Shown in pieces: positions 7,197 to 16,825 of a stretch of 64,000 nucleotides of DNA. The stretch is taken from the NCBI RefSeq assembly GCF_022478115.1, contig NZ_JAKGSC010000001.1:372001-436000 (forward strand), read 5' to 3'. Each line of letters starts with the position of its first letter. Within the stretch, counting starts at the first letter, position 1. The notes beneath the pieces are model-generated. The model did not search any database. It was not told the origin of the DNA and saw only the letters and a program-made list of their open reading frames with translations. A program made the translations under genes and the position numbers. The DNA comes from Tenacibaculum aquimarinum (lineage in GTDB: Bacteria > Bacteroidota > Bacteroidia > Flavobacteriales > Flavobacteriaceae).

Positions 7197-8384
7197 TTAT
7201 CTATATCTTATTATTGGGTAATTTTCACCGATTTTAAACTCCGTTTTATCATGTGGCAACTGAATAAAAGCATCTGCGTTTACTAAACTTGCCAAATCTC
7301 CAGAGCCGTTTCCAGTAATTGGTGTTGCAATTGTATGTCCAAATCTATAACTTAATTTTACTTGTAAAAAATAGGTTAAACTCGGTTTAAAAGTTACATC
7401 TGCATTTAAAATAGCTGTTTCTTCTTCTATTTTAATTCCAACTGATTTATAATACCAAGGATAAAAATATGCTAAACAATTTACAAAAGTCGAAATAGGA
7501 TTTCCAGGAAATCCAAATACGTTACTATTATTTGTTTTTCCGTAGAAAAATGGTTTTCCAGGTCTTTGTGCTACTTTATGAAATAGTTTTTCAACGCCTA
7601 ATTCGTTAAAAACCTCTGGTAAAAAATCGAACTTCCCTTTGCTTACTGCGCCACTAAAAAGCAGAACATCAAACTCTTCTAAACAGATTTTAATTTTATT
7701 TTTTAAAATCTGTTTATTGTCAGTTATGTGTATTGTTTCAGATGGAATATGTAATCGTTCTAACAAAGAAACCAAGGTAAAAACATTGCTTCTTCTTATT
7801 TGATGTTCAAGTGGTATTTCATCGACTCCAACCAATTCATCTCCAGTAGAAACAATTAATACTTTAGGTTCCTTTGCTACTTTAACAAATGATTTTCCAA
7901 CGGTTGCAAAAACGCCAATTTCAGCAGCAGAAATCAATTTGTTTTCCGCAATTAAAACGTCATTTTTGGTTTTATCTTTTCCTTTTACGTGAATATTTTG
8001 TTTGTCTTTTATTTCATTGACAGTTATGGTTGCAATTCCGTTTTCTATCGTTACATCTTCATATCTGATTACAGTATCGCAATTGTTTGGTAAAACTGCT
8101 CCAGTCATTACTTCAATACAATTTTCTGAATTTTGCATTGTTAATTGTTCACTTCCTGCAGCTTGGATTCCTTCAACTTTAAAACTTCGTTGTCCGTTTT
8201 TGAAATAAGTATAATTAATTGCAATTCCGTCCATAGAAACTCTATTAAATGGCGGAAAATCTCTATCTGCAACAATTTCTTCTTTTAAAATTCTACCAAC
8301 AGATTTTATAAACGGAATTTCTTCAACACCAAAGTCTTGGGTTGAGTTTAAAATTATATTTTTCGCTTCTTTTACTGAAATCAT
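7197..8384 (-). CDS. moeA: molybdopterin molybdenumtransferase MoeA
   Basis: This 395-residue protein has the MoeA pattern: FPPFNRVSMDGIAI in domain I, the molybdopterin-binding fold with VSTGDELV and SGAVSKGKFDF, RPGKPFFYG, GFPGNPIS, and a C-terminal beta domain. MoeA inserts molybdate into adenylated molybdopterin. The usual GGVSxGxxD loop reads GAVSKGKFD, keeping the Asp. It starts 3 bases after moaA ends, so it is co-transcribed. No MogA partner appears in the window. Confidence 0.94.
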   Translation of the reverse strand: MISVKEAKNIILNSTQDFGVEEIPFIKSVGRILKEEIVADRDFPPFNRVSMDGIAINYTYFKNGQRSFKVEGIQAAGSEQLTMQNSENCIEVMTGAVLPNNCDTVIRYEDVTIENGIATITVNEIKDKQNIHVKGKDKTKNDVLIAENKLISAAEIGVFATVGKSFVKVAKEPKVLIVSTGDELVGVDEIPLEHQIRRSNVFTLVSLLERLHIPSETIHITDNKQILKNKIKICLEEFDVLLFSGAVSKGKFDFLPEVFNELGVEKLFHKVAQRPGKPFFYGKTNNSNVFGFPGNPISTFVNCLAYFYPWYYKSVGIKIEEETAILNADVTFKPSLTYFLQVKLSYRFGHTIATPITGNGSGDLASLVNADAFIQLPHDKTEFKIGENYPIIRYR

Positions 8385-8387
8385 ATT

Positions 8388-9380
8388 TTACCCTCCAATT
8401 GTACTCATGCTTTCGGAAACATTTCCTTTTGTTCGGTTTGCTTCTGCTATAAAACCATTTTCTGGCTTTTCTTTTATCAAACTTAAAAAAAGCTCTTTTA
8501 AATCGTCATTTGAAGCACCATTTCTAATAAAATCTCGTAAATTAAAAACGCCATCATCAAACAAACAATTTTTAAAAGTTCCTGTTGAAGTGATTCTAAT
8601 TCGGTTACAATCGTTACAAATTGTTCTTGTAAATGCAGGAATTATTCCAACAGAACCTACGTAATTTTCAATTGAAAAATTACGTGAAGTTGATGATTTT
8701 TCAGACTGAATTTCTTCAACCGAAAACTCCTTTTTTATTTCGTTTAAAATCTTTTTAAATGTCCAATTTTCTTGCATTTCTCGCTGCCCTTTTCCATTAA
8801 AAGGCATTTCTTCAATAAAACGAACAGCAATATTTTTATCTTTTGTTAATCGAACAAAATCGTTGATTTCATCAGTGTTAATTCCTGATTGTACAACAAC
8901 ATTCAGTTTTAAATTCATGTTGCTTTTTTCTAAAGCTTCCATGGTTTTATAAACCTCATCAAACACGTTTCTACGTGTAATTTCGTTGAACCTATCGGCT
9001 TTTAAACTATCAATACTCAAATTGATATTCTTTACTTTTTTTAACTTTTCTAAGGTTTCAATATGATTGTAAATCAACGCGCCATTTGTGGTAATATTTA
9101 TGTCTTCTAATAAATCATTAAAAGACAACATTTCTAAAAAACCAACAAAATCTTTACGCACAAAAGGTTCTCCGCCAGTTAAACGAATTTTATTTACACC
9201 CAATTCTGTTAAAACACGAATTAAACGATACATTTCCTTAAAAGTTAACAGCTCTTTTCTTGGCACAATATCAATTCCGTGCGCTGGCATACAATATTGG
9301 CAACGCAAATTACAGCGATCTGTAACCGCCAACCTAACGTAGTTTATTTGACGCCCAAAATTGTCTATTAATTTACTCAT
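8388..9380 (-). CDS. moaA: GTP 3',8-cyclase MoaA (radical SAM)
   Basis: This 330-residue radical SAM enzyme has the N-terminal cluster motif CNLRCQYC (Cys23, 27, 30), RLTGGEP for SAM binding, and the C-terminal second 4Fe-4S site CNDCNRIRIT with a later Cys. The protein ends MSTIGG; the terminal Gly-Gly is needed in MoaA family members. It catalyses the first step of Mo-cofactor synthesis from GTP. It is the first gene of the minus-strand operon and diverges from uvrC. Confidence 0.96.
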   Translation of the reverse strand: MSKLIDNFGRQINYVRLAVTDRCNLRCQYCMPAHGIDIVPRKELLTFKEMYRLIRVLTELGVNKIRLTGGEPFVRKDFVGFLEMLSFNDLLEDINITTNGALIYNHIETLEKLKKVKNINLSIDSLKADRFNEITRRNVFDEVYKTMEALEKSNMNLKLNVVVQSGINTDEINDFVRLTKDKNIAVRFIEEMPFNGKGQREMQENWTFKKILNEIKKEFSVEEIQSEKSSTSRNFSIENYVGSVGIIPAFTRTICNDCNRIRITSTGTFKNCLFDDGVFNLRDFIRNGASNDDLKELFLSLIKEKPENGFIAEANRTKGNVSESMSTIGG

Positions 9381-9445
9381 ATCGTAAAGGTAGTAATTCT
9401 ACATTTTTCAGCATATAGAATTAATAAAAATTGTATTTTCGTTTA

Positions 9446-11239
9446 ATGCCAACTCCGTTAGAACTTCAACTAAAAACGCTACCAAATTCGCCTGGTGTTT
9501 ATCAATATTTTGATAAAGACGATGGAATTTTATACGTTGGTAAAGCTAAAAACTTAAAAAAACGCGTTACTTCTTATTTCACCAAGAATCATGAAAATGG
9601 TAAAACACGTGTTTTAGTAAAGAAAATTGTCAGCATAAAACATATTGTTGTTAATACTGAAACTGACGCTTTATTGCTAGAAAACAGCTTGATTAAAAAG
9701 CACAAACCGCGTTACAATATTCTTTTAAAGGATGATAAAACCTATCCGTGGATTTGCATTAAAAAAGAACGCTTTCCAAGAATTTTCCTAACAAGAAATG
9801 TAATAAAAGATGGTTCTGAATATTTTGGGCCTTATACTTCAGTAAGAACCGTTAGAGCTTTGTTAGATTTGATAAAAGAGATTTATCCATTAAGAACTTG
9901 TGCTTTCGATTTACATCCTGAAAAAATTAGTACAGGTAAATATAAAGTTTGTTTAGAATACCATTTAGGAAACTGTAAAGGTGCTTGCGAAGGCTTGCAA
10001 ACTGAAGGAAATTATCTGCAAGAAATAACAGCAATTAGAAGTATTATTAAAGGGAATTTTAAAGAAACTCTGGCGAAATTTAAGCAAATGATGTTTGATT
10101 TTGCTGAGAAAATGGAATTTGAAGAGGCTCAAAAAATTAAAGAAAAACTAGATTTATTGGCTAATTACCAAGCAAAATCTACAGTTGTAAACCCAACTAT
10201 AAATAATGTAGATGTTTTTTCTGTTATTTCTGATGAAACGCACGGTTATGTTAACTTTTTTAAGATTGCAAACGGTTCTATAATTCAGTCTTATACTACG
10301 GAAATTAAGAAAAAATTAGACGAATCGGACAAAGAGTTATTAGAGCTTTTTATTATTGAAACGCGCCAACGATTCAATTCTCAGTCTAAAGAAATTTATG
10401 TTCCTTTTAAAGTTGATGTTGGCGAAAACACAAAAGTAACCGTTCCAAAATTAGGTGATAAGAGACGTATTGTTGAGTTATCGGAAAGAAACGCAAAGTA
10501 TTATCGCATGGAACAGTTTAAGCAGATAAAAATTGTAGATCCTGATCGTCATGTAAAAAGAATTATGGCGCAAATGAAAAAGGATTTACGTCTTTCTATT
10601 GAGCCAAGACATATTGAATGTTTTGATAATTCAAACATTCAAGGAACTAATCCTACTTCTGCTTGCGTAGTCTTTAAGAACGGAAAACCAAGTAAGAAAG
10701 ATTACAGACATTACAACATAAAAACGGTTGAAGGTCCAGATGATTTTGCTTCCATGGAAGAAGTAGTTTACAGACGTTATAAGCGTTTACTTGCAGAAGA
10801 CGAACCATTGCCGCAGTTAATAATTATTGACGGTGGAAAAGGACAACTTTCTTCAGCTTTAAAGAGTTTAGATGTTTTAGGTTTACGAGGAAAAATTGCC
10901 ATTATTGGAATTGCAAAAAGATTGGAAGAAATTTATTATCCTGGAGATTCAGTTCCGTTGTATTTAGATAAAAAATCAGAATCGCTTAAAATTATACAGT
11001 ATTTACGTAATGAAGCACATCGATTTAGTTTAACATTACATAGAAATAAAAGGAGTAAAAGTGCTATTCAATCTGAATTAGAACAAATTCCTAATGTTGG
11101 TAAACAAACTATTACAACTTTATTACGTAAATTTAAATCGGCAAAACGTGTTAAGACTGCAACTTTAGATGAACTTTCTTCAGAAATTGGTAACGCAAGA
11201 GCCATAAAAGTGTACGAATACTTTAATCCTAAAAAGTAA
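9446..11239 (+). CDS. uvrC: excinuclease ABC subunit C
   Basis: This 597-residue protein has a GIY-YIG domain (SPGVYQYF, LYVGKAKNLKKRV), the Cys motif CLEYHLGNCKGAC, a UVR domain that binds UvrB (around 200-235), an RNase H-like nuclease with ECFDNSNIQG and GPDDFASM, and C-terminal helix-hairpin-helix repeats (IPNVGKQT). It makes both incisions in nucleotide excision repair. ATG 9446 is preferred over an upstream TTG at 9431. A near-consensus -7 box (TATTTTCG, 9434-9441) lies so close that the transcript may be almost leaderless. It abuts the next gene. Confidence 0.96.
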   Translation: MPTPLELQLKTLPNSPGVYQYFDKDDGILYVGKAKNLKKRVTSYFTKNHENGKTRVLVKKIVSIKHIVVNTETDALLLENSLIKKHKPRYNILLKDDKTYPWICIKKERFPRIFLTRNVIKDGSEYFGPYTSVRTVRALLDLIKEIYPLRTCAFDLHPEKISTGKYKVCLEYHLGNCKGACEGLQTEGNYLQEITAIRSIIKGNFKETLAKFKQMMFDFAEKMEFEEAQKIKEKLDLLANYQAKSTVVNPTINNVDVFSVISDETHGYVNFFKIANGSIIQSYTTEIKKKLDESDKELLELFIIETRQRFNSQSKEIYVPFKVDVGENTKVTVPKLGDKRRIVELSERNAKYYRMEQFKQIKIVDPDRHVKRIMAQMKKDLRLSIEPRHIECFDNSNIQGTNPTSACVVFKNGKPSKKDYRHYNIKTVEGPDDFASMEEVVYRRYKRLLAEDEPLPQLIIIDGGKGQLSSALKSLDVLGLRGKIAIIGIAKRLEEIYYPGDSVPLYLDKKSESLKIIQYLRNEAHRFSLTLHRNKRSKSAIQSELEQIPNVGKQTITTLLRKFKSAKRVKTATLDELSSEIGNARAIKVYEYFNPKK

Positions 11240-13447
11240 ATGAAACATTATTTTTTAATCATATTAATTATAATTCCATCACTTCTCTTTTCACAAGAAA
11301 GCCAACCCAAAGTTGGTTTAGTTTTAAGTGGCGGTGGCGCAAAAGGATTTGCACATATTGGCGTTTTACAAGAATTAGAAAAAGCTGGAGTTCAAATAGA
11401 TTATATTGGAGGTACAAGCATGGGTTCTATAATTGGCGGATTATATGCAAGCGGTTATTCTGCCGAACAGATACTTAAAATTGTAGGTAAAACATCTTTT
11501 ATGCCTTTACTTCGTGATGAAATTCCACGAAGAGAAAAACCTTATTTCGAAAAAGCACATAGCGAAAAACATGCAATTGCTTTACCCATAAGAAATAATA
11601 CAATTGGTCTTCCATTAGGCCTATCAAAAGGGCAAAATGTACTTAATTTTTTAACTGAATTGTTAGCGCCTGTTGATGGAATTACTGATTTTAAAAAACT
11701 TCCCATTCCATTTTTTTGTATTGGAACCGATTTAGAAACTGGTGACGAAGTACTCATGGAAAAAGGTTCTCTACCTTTAGCGTTAAGAGCTAGCGCATCA
11801 TTTCCTTCTTTATTAAATCCTGTTGAAGTTGATGGTAAACTAATTATTGACGGCGGAGTTGTAAATAACTTTCCAGTAGATATTATGCAAAAAAAAGGCG
11901 TAGATATTATTATTGGCGTAAACGTTCAAGGTAATTTATACAATAGAGACGAGTTATCTTCGGTTGCATCAATATTAGGGCAAATAATTAATTTTCAGAT
12001 GTATAAAAAAGCAGATGATCAAATTAAATTAGTAAATATTTATTTGCGCCCAGACATTGTTGAGTACAATGTTATATCTTTTGAAAATACAGAAGCTATT
12101 ATTAATGAAGGAATAAAAGTAGCCAAGCCATATAAAGTTGTTTTTGACAGTATTGCAAAACTTCAAATCAAAAAAAGAACAAAAGCAAAAATCAACATAA
12201 ATAAAGATCCTTTTTTATTAGATAGAATTATAATTGAAGGAAATAAAAACTACTCTAAAAACTATATACTTGGTAAATTACTGATTAAAGAAGGAGACAG
12301 TATCTCTTACAAACAATTATCAAAAAAGATAAATACTCTTGCAGCTACCAAAAATTTTGAACGTATCGATTATCATTTCGAAAAATCCTTTAGTGGAAAA
12401 AAACTGGTACTTAAAGTAAAAGAAGATAAAACCAAATCTTTTTTAAAATTAGGTGTGCATTACGATTTACTTTATAGATCTGGAGTTTTATTAAATTATA
12501 ATCATAAAAAATTATTGTTTAAAAATGATGAATTATCAGTTGATGTTGTTGTTGGAGATAGAATTCGCTATAATCTAGAATACTTTGTAGATAATGGATT
12601 GCCGTTGAGTTATGGATTTTCATCAAGATATAATACATTTAAATCCAATGTCTTATTTAACACAAATAATATTAATAAAATAGATATTAGGTATAGAGAT
12701 TTTACAAATGCTTTTTACCTACAAACAACATTAGATAAAAAATTTGCATTTGGTTTTGGAGTAGAGCACAAAAATATTGAAGTGTCTTCAGAGACTTTCT
12801 TAACCAATAACCAAGAAACTTTTTTTGATGACAGCAACTACATAAATACATTTGGATTTTTAAGGCTAGATACTTTTAATAAAGATCAATTCCCTACGAG
12901 AGGCTTCTATGCCAACTTTGGTTTTAAATGGTATATGTGGTCCGATAGAAATGAAACGCTACATAATTTAGACGCATCTGCAAACGATTTTAATCAATTT
13001 TCTCAGATAGATGGAACCGTTAGTTTTGCAACTACTTTTTGGGACAAACTAACCTTACAATACACATCTGAAGCCGGTTTTACACTAGGTGAAGAAGATT
13101 CTGAGGTTTTTGACTATAGACTTGGCGGTTATAATAAAAACTTTATTAATACATTTTATCCAATGTATGGTTATGATATAAGTGAATTAACAAACCAAAG
13201 TTTTTTACGTTCAGAGCTTGAACTTCGATATCGTTTGTTTGATAAACACTATGTTACAGGGTTAGCAAACTTTGCACGTGTAGAAAAAAATGTTTTTCTA
13301 GATGGAGAATTATTTAAAGATATTAAATCTGGTTATGCAGTTGGTTATGGCTTAGAAACAATAGTTGGTCCTGTAGAATTAAAATACAGTTGGTCTCCAG
13401 ATCATAGCGAACATTATTGGCTATTTAATCTTGGATTTTGGTTTTAA
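11240..13447 (+). CDS. patatin-like phospholipase with POTRA and outer-membrane barrel (PlpD-type)
   Basis: This 735-residue secreted protein has an N-terminal signal (ending about LLFSQ), a patatin domain with the oxyanion loop SGGGAKGFAH, nucleophile motif GTSMG and catalytic IDGGVVNN, then a POTRA-like domain (about 315-400) and a BamA-type barrel ending LFNLGFWF. This is the layout of type V-d autotransporters: the barrel anchors the lipase to the outer membrane. Bacteroidota homologues are often called NTE-family proteins. The ATG directly follows the uvrC stop, so they share a transcript. A strong terminator follows. Confidence 0.92.
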   Translation: MKHYFLIILIIIPSLLFSQESQPKVGLVLSGGGAKGFAHIGVLQELEKAGVQIDYIGGTSMGSIIGGLYASGYSAEQILKIVGKTSFMPLLRDEIPRREKPYFEKAHSEKHAIALPIRNNTIGLPLGLSKGQNVLNFLTELLAPVDGITDFKKLPIPFFCIGTDLETGDEVLMEKGSLPLALRASASFPSLLNPVEVDGKLIIDGGVVNNFPVDIMQKKGVDIIIGVNVQGNLYNRDELSSVASILGQIINFQMYKKADDQIKLVNIYLRPDIVEYNVISFENTEAIINEGIKVAKPYKVVFDSIAKLQIKKRTKAKININKDPFLLDRIIIEGNKNYSKNYILGKLLIKEGDSISYKQLSKKINTLAATKNFERIDYHFEKSFSGKKLVLKVKEDKTKSFLKLGVHYDLLYRSGVLLNYNHKKLLFKNDELSVDVVVGDRIRYNLEYFVDNGLPLSYGFSSRYNTFKSNVLFNTNNINKIDIRYRDFTNAFYLQTTLDKKFAFGFGVEHKNIEVSSETFLTNNQETFFDDSNYINTFGFLRLDTFNKDQFPTRGFYANFGFKWYMWSDRNETLHNLDASANDFNQFSQIDGTVSFATTFWDKLTLQYTSEAGFTLGEEDSEVFDYRLGGYNKNFINTFYPMYGYDISELTNQSFLRSELELRYRLFDKHYVTGLANFARVEKNVFLDGELFKDIKSGYAVGYGLETIVGPVELKYSWSPDHSEHYWLFNLGFWF

Positions 13448-13450
13448 AAC

Positions 13451-13488
13451 AAAAAAGTCCCGCAACTTTACGTTGCGGGACTTTTTAT
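13451..13488. terminator. bidirectional rho-independent terminator
   Basis: The stem AGTCCCGCAAC / GTTGCGGGACT is perfect, with A-run before and T-run after. It lies between the convergent patatin gene and rng and can serve both. Confidence 0.93.
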
Positions 13489-13506
13489 ATGATAAATGTT
13501 TGCCTC

Positions 13507-15036
13507 TTATTTACGTTTAATTTTAAACTTGTAATGTAAATAAGTATAAGCATCACGAGGTATAATAGTAATCCACTTTTTGTGTTGTAAAAACCATCTA
13601 AATCTAATAGAATTAATTCCTTTAGTTAAATAAGCTGCAATAAAAGGGTGTACATTTAATGCAACCTTTTTATTTTTAGGATTAGAAAGTACTTTTTCTA
13701 ATTCTGATTCAATCTTATCCAATAAAACAATTGGGGCTTCTACTTGGCCATTTTTATTTGGATTGGCTTCGGTAGTTTTAATGCTCAACTCTGGTCTTAC
13801 TCGTTGACGCGTTATTTGTACCAAACCAAATTTTGTTGGCGGTAATATTTTATGCTTTGTTCTGTCAAAAGACATTTGTTCTTTTAAATGCTGAAATAAT
13901 TTGTTTCTATTTTCAGCCTTATGCATATCAATAAAATCAACAACTATAATTCCACCCATATCACGCAATTGTAATTGTCGTGCAACTTCTGTGGCAGAAA
14001 TCATGTTAACTTCTAATGCTGTGTCTTCTTGAGAACCTGCTTTGTTAGAACGGTTTCCGCTATTAACATCAATAACGTGTAGTGCTTCGGTATGCTCTAT
14101 TACTAAATAGGCACCTTTGCTCATAGAAACTGTTTTTCCAAACGATGTTTTAATTTGACGTTCTATCCCATATTTCTCAAATATCGGAGTCTCAGAACGA
14201 TGTAGTTTTACAATGTTTTCCTTTTCTGGATAAATTTCTTGTAAATACTCTTTAATTTCTTGTTTCAAATCTTTATCGTTGGTTACAATATTTGTAAAAG
14301 ATTCATTCATTACATCTCTTAAGATAGAAGATGCTCTGTTAAGTTCACTCAATATTTTTGTTGGTGTGTTTGTGTTTGCAATACGCTTACACATAGTTTT
14401 CCAACGTTCTAATGAGTTTTGTAAATCTTTGTCAAGTTCTGCTACTTTTTTTCCTTCTGCAACAGTTCTTAAAATAACACCAAACCCTTTAGGTCTAATG
14501 CTTTTTGCTAATCTTTTTAAACGTTCTTTTTCTTTTGGATCTTCTATCTTTTGAGATACAGATACTCGGTTAGAAAAAGGAACTAAAACTAAAAATCTAC
14601 CAGCTATAGAAAGCTCTGAGCTTAATCTTGGGCCTTTTGTAGAAATAGGTTCTTTTACAATTTGTACTAATAAGTTTTGACCAGATTTTAGTACGTCGTT
14701 AATGCTACCGTCTTTGTTAATGTCTTTCTGAAATTGAAAGTTCTTTAAAGTGAATTCTTTATACTTACCTGTGCTTACTTTCTTAATAAAACTATTTAAA
14801 GATTGTACTTGTGGCCCTAAATCATGGTAATGTAAAAAACCATCTTTTGGGTAACCAACATTTACAAAACTGGCGTTTAAACCCGATAACACTTTTCCTA
14901 TTTTGGCAAGAAAAATATCGCCAACAGAGAATTTATTATCACTTGTTTCTTTATTTAATTCAATAAGTTTTCCATCTTTTAATAAGGCAAAATCAATATC
15001 AGATGCATTTGAACGAATTATTAATTCAGTTTTCAT
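13507..15036 (-). CDS. rng: ribonuclease E/G family endoribonuclease
   Basis: This 509-residue protein has an S1 domain (about 38-125; NASFVNVG, DGFLHYHDLG) and the RNase H-like catalytic core with IDVNSG and VVDFIDM, whose Asp/Asn residues hold magnesium in RNase E. Length fits RNase G; the degradosome scaffold tail of RNase E is absent. The zinc-link CPxC motif after the ITRQRVRPE stretch is missing, replaced by a cysteine-free segment. It is preceded by a structured leader and by the small basic protein and hup genes on the same strand. Confidence 0.93.
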   Translation of the reverse strand: MKTELIIRSNASDIDFALLKDGKLIELNKETSDNKFSVGDIFLAKIGKVLSGLNASFVNVGYPKDGFLHYHDLGPQVQSLNSFIKKVSTGKYKEFTLKNFQFQKDINKDGSINDVLKSGQNLLVQIVKEPISTKGPRLSSELSIAGRFLVLVPFSNRVSVSQKIEDPKEKERLKRLAKSIRPKGFGVILRTVAEGKKVAELDKDLQNSLERWKTMCKRIANTNTPTKILSELNRASSILRDVMNESFTNIVTNDKDLKQEIKEYLQEIYPEKENIVKLHRSETPIFEKYGIERQIKTSFGKTVSMSKGAYLVIEHTEALHVIDVNSGNRSNKAGSQEDTALEVNMISATEVARQLQLRDMGGIIVVDFIDMHKAENRNKLFQHLKEQMSFDRTKHKILPPTKFGLVQITRQRVRPELSIKTTEANPNKNGQVEAPIVLLDKIESELEKVLSNPKNKKVALNVHPFIAAYLTKGINSIRFRWFLQHKKWITIIPRDAYTYLHYKFKIKRK

Positions 15037-15166
15037 AATCTGAAAAATTTTAACACTACACTTAATTGTGTAGATGGTTTTATTGTAAGGTATGTATATA
15101 CCGTGCGAGATTGATTTATGACAATCTCAATGTCAATGAACTTGTTTTGTGTCTCGTAATTAAACG
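15037..15166 (-). promoter_or_regulatory. structured 5' leader of rng
   Basis: Two clean hairpins lie upstream of rng: CTACAC/GTGTAG (15056-15073) and GAGATTG/CAATCTC (15107-15128), plus a near palindrome GGTATGTATATACC (15089-15102). E. coli rne is autoregulated through hairpins in its leader, so a similar feedback is possible here. That role is inference. Confidence 0.4.
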
Positions 15167-15192
15167 AAAAAGTAAGCTAAAGCTTACTTTTT
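15167..15192 (-). terminator. terminator overlapping the stop codon of the 30-residue basic protein
   Basis: A perfect 12-base inverted repeat (AAAAAGTAAGCT / AGCTTACTTTTT, loop AA) ends in a T-run on the minus strand. The TAA stop of the small gene (15184-15186) lies inside the stem. Confidence 0.8.
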
Positions 15193-15276
15193 CTTCTTGT
15201 GTCTATTTGCACGAGCTCTTTTCTTACGTTTGTGTGTAGAGATCTTTGCTCTCTTTCTTTTTTTACCGCTTGGCAT
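15184..15276 (-). CDS. 30-residue very basic protein, probable ribosome-associated protein
   Basis: The minus strand encodes MPSGKKRKRAKIST..., 30 residues, of which 18 are Lys or Arg plus several His, ending NRHKKKK. This short peptide, placed near hup and rng, is conserved in Bacteroidota as I recall, and its composition matches small ribosomal proteins. Whether it is a known one (bTHX- or bL38-like) I cannot say from sequence alone. Its stop codon sits in a terminator stem. It lies 41 bases after hup on the same strand. Confidence 0.75.
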   Translation of the reverse strand: MPSGKKRKRAKISTHKRKKRARANRHKKKK

Positions 15277-15317
15277 AATGTTTAATGTTTTAAAACCCTT
15301 TTAAAGGTCGGTTGTTA

Positions 15318-15608
15318 TTATTTAACTAATACTTTGCTTTTTACTCCTTCTGTAAATGTTTTAGCAGGCTTAAAAGCTGGAATATTGTGTGCTGGAATCT
15401 TTATAGTTGTATTCTTCGAAATGTTTCTTCCTGTTTTTTCTGCTCTTGTTTTGATGATAAAACTACCAAAACCTCTTAAATAAACATTGTCTCCATTTTC
15501 TAAAGCACCCTTAACTTCAGTCATAAAAGCTTCAACAGTTGCTAATACATCTGCCTTTTCAATTCCTGATTTATCTGAAATTTTAGATACGATATCTGCT
15601 TTCGTCAT
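15318..15608 (-). CDS. HU/IHF family DNA-binding protein
   Basis: This 96-residue protein has the HU fold: MTKADIVSKISDKSG N-terminal helices, the LRGFGSFIIKTRAEKTGRN segment, and the beta-arm with IPAFKPAKTF. It binds and bends DNA as a nucleoid protein. The length is normal. A -7 box TATATTTG lies at 15649-15656, 41 bases upstream. It heads a likely hup - basic protein - rng unit, with a terminator after the second gene. Confidence 0.95.
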   Translation of the reverse strand: MTKADIVSKISDKSGIEKADVLATVEAFMTEVKGALENGDNVYLRGFGSFIIKTRAEKTGRNISKNTTIKIPAHNIPAFKPAKTFTEGVKSKVLVK

Positions 15609-15648
15609 AATATTATATTTTTGTATTTGTTTTCTTAAAATGCGGGTG

Positions 15649-15656
15649 CAAATATA
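15649..15656 (-). promoter_or_regulatory. -7 box for HU gene
   Basis: On the minus strand this is TATATTTG, a consensus TAnnTTTG box followed by GC as at other strong promoters here (compare 25645-25652). Confidence 0.6.
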
Positions 15657-15739
15657 TGATAATTAATCTATTCCGAAAATGTTTAACATTAAAAAAAACT
15701 TAATTTTAAAACGTAATATTGCAACTTTAATTTTTAATC

Positions 15740-16783
15740 ATGGCTTTTTCTAACACTTTAATTTTCTGGTACTTACAAAATAACAGGGAATTGCCTTGGC
15801 GAAAAACCCAAAACCCATACTTTGTTTGGCTTAGCGAAATTATGCTGCAACAAACAAGAGTTGCTCAAGGTTTACCTTATTTTTTAAAGTTTACAGAAGC
15901 ATTTCCCACCGTTTTTGACCTCGCTAAAGCTGATGAAAATACGGTATTAAAATTATGGCAAGGTTTAGGATATTATTCAAGAGCACGTAATTTACATTTT
16001 ACAGCAAAATATATTGCAAATGAATTAAATGGAGAATTTCCAGATAACTATAAAGACCTATTACAATTAAAAGGAATTGGAGATTACACAGCGTCTGCAA
16101 TAGCTTCTATATGTTTTAACCAACCAAACGCTGTTGTAGACGGAAACGTTTATAGAGTACTTTCTAGATACTTCGGAATTAAAACACCTATTAATTCTTC
16201 CGCAGGAATAAAAGAGTTTAAAGCGTTAGCCCAAACTTTAATCGACACAAAACAGCCAGGAACTTACAACCAAGCAATTATGGATTTTGGTGCACTACAT
16301 TGCAAACCTCAAAACCCGTTGTGTGAAAGCTGCCCGTTAGCAAATAGTTGTGTTGCGCTTGAGAAGAAACTAACAAAAGAACTTCCAATAAAGGAAAAGA
16401 AGATTAAAATAAAACATCGATACTTTAATTTCTTAGTTACTATAACTGATAAAAATGAAACAATAATAGAAGAAAGAAAAGGCAAAGGTATTTGGCAAAA
16501 TCTGTATCAATTTCCGCTGCTTGAAACTTCAAATAATATTGATGAAAAAGAAGTGGTTTCATCCGAAGAATTTGAAAACTTATTTCCTTTCGAAAGCACT
16601 ATTTCCCTCTTTAACACAAAGGAAATTGTTCATAAACTATCACATCAACATTTACACACTCGCTTTTGGATTGTTAAAACTTCTGAGGTTAAAACTAAAA
16701 CCCTCACTTGGAACCAAGTAAAAAAACAACCTGTTCCTGTGTTAATTTCAAAGTTTTTAGACAGCTATTTATCAACTGAATAA
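15740..16783 (+). CDS. mutY: A/G-specific adenine glycosylase MutY
   Basis: This 347-residue protein has the catalytic Glu motif EIMLQQTRV, the helix-hairpin-helix LKGIGDYTASAI with Asp in VVDGNVYRV, the 4Fe-4S motif C-x6-C-x2-C-x5-C (CKPQNPLCESCPLANSC), and a C-terminal Nudix-like 8-oxoG recognition domain. It removes adenine opposite 8-oxoguanine. The order mutY-ssb-gldE-gldD is a conserved flavobacterial cluster. It diverges from hup. Confidence 0.96.
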   Translation: MAFSNTLIFWYLQNNRELPWRKTQNPYFVWLSEIMLQQTRVAQGLPYFLKFTEAFPTVFDLAKADENTVLKLWQGLGYYSRARNLHFTAKYIANELNGEFPDNYKDLLQLKGIGDYTASAIASICFNQPNAVVDGNVYRVLSRYFGIKTPINSSAGIKEFKALAQTLIDTKQPGTYNQAIMDFGALHCKPQNPLCESCPLANSCVALEKKLTKELPIKEKKIKIKHRYFNFLVTITDKNETIIEERKGKGIWQNLYQFPLLETSNNIDEKEVVSSEEFENLFPFESTISLFNTKEIVHKLSHQHLHTRFWIVKTSEVKTKTLTWNQVKKQPVPVLISKFLDSYLSTE

Positions 16784-16825
16784 CGAAAATTACTTATCTT
16801 TGATATACGCTAAAAATTTTAAGCT

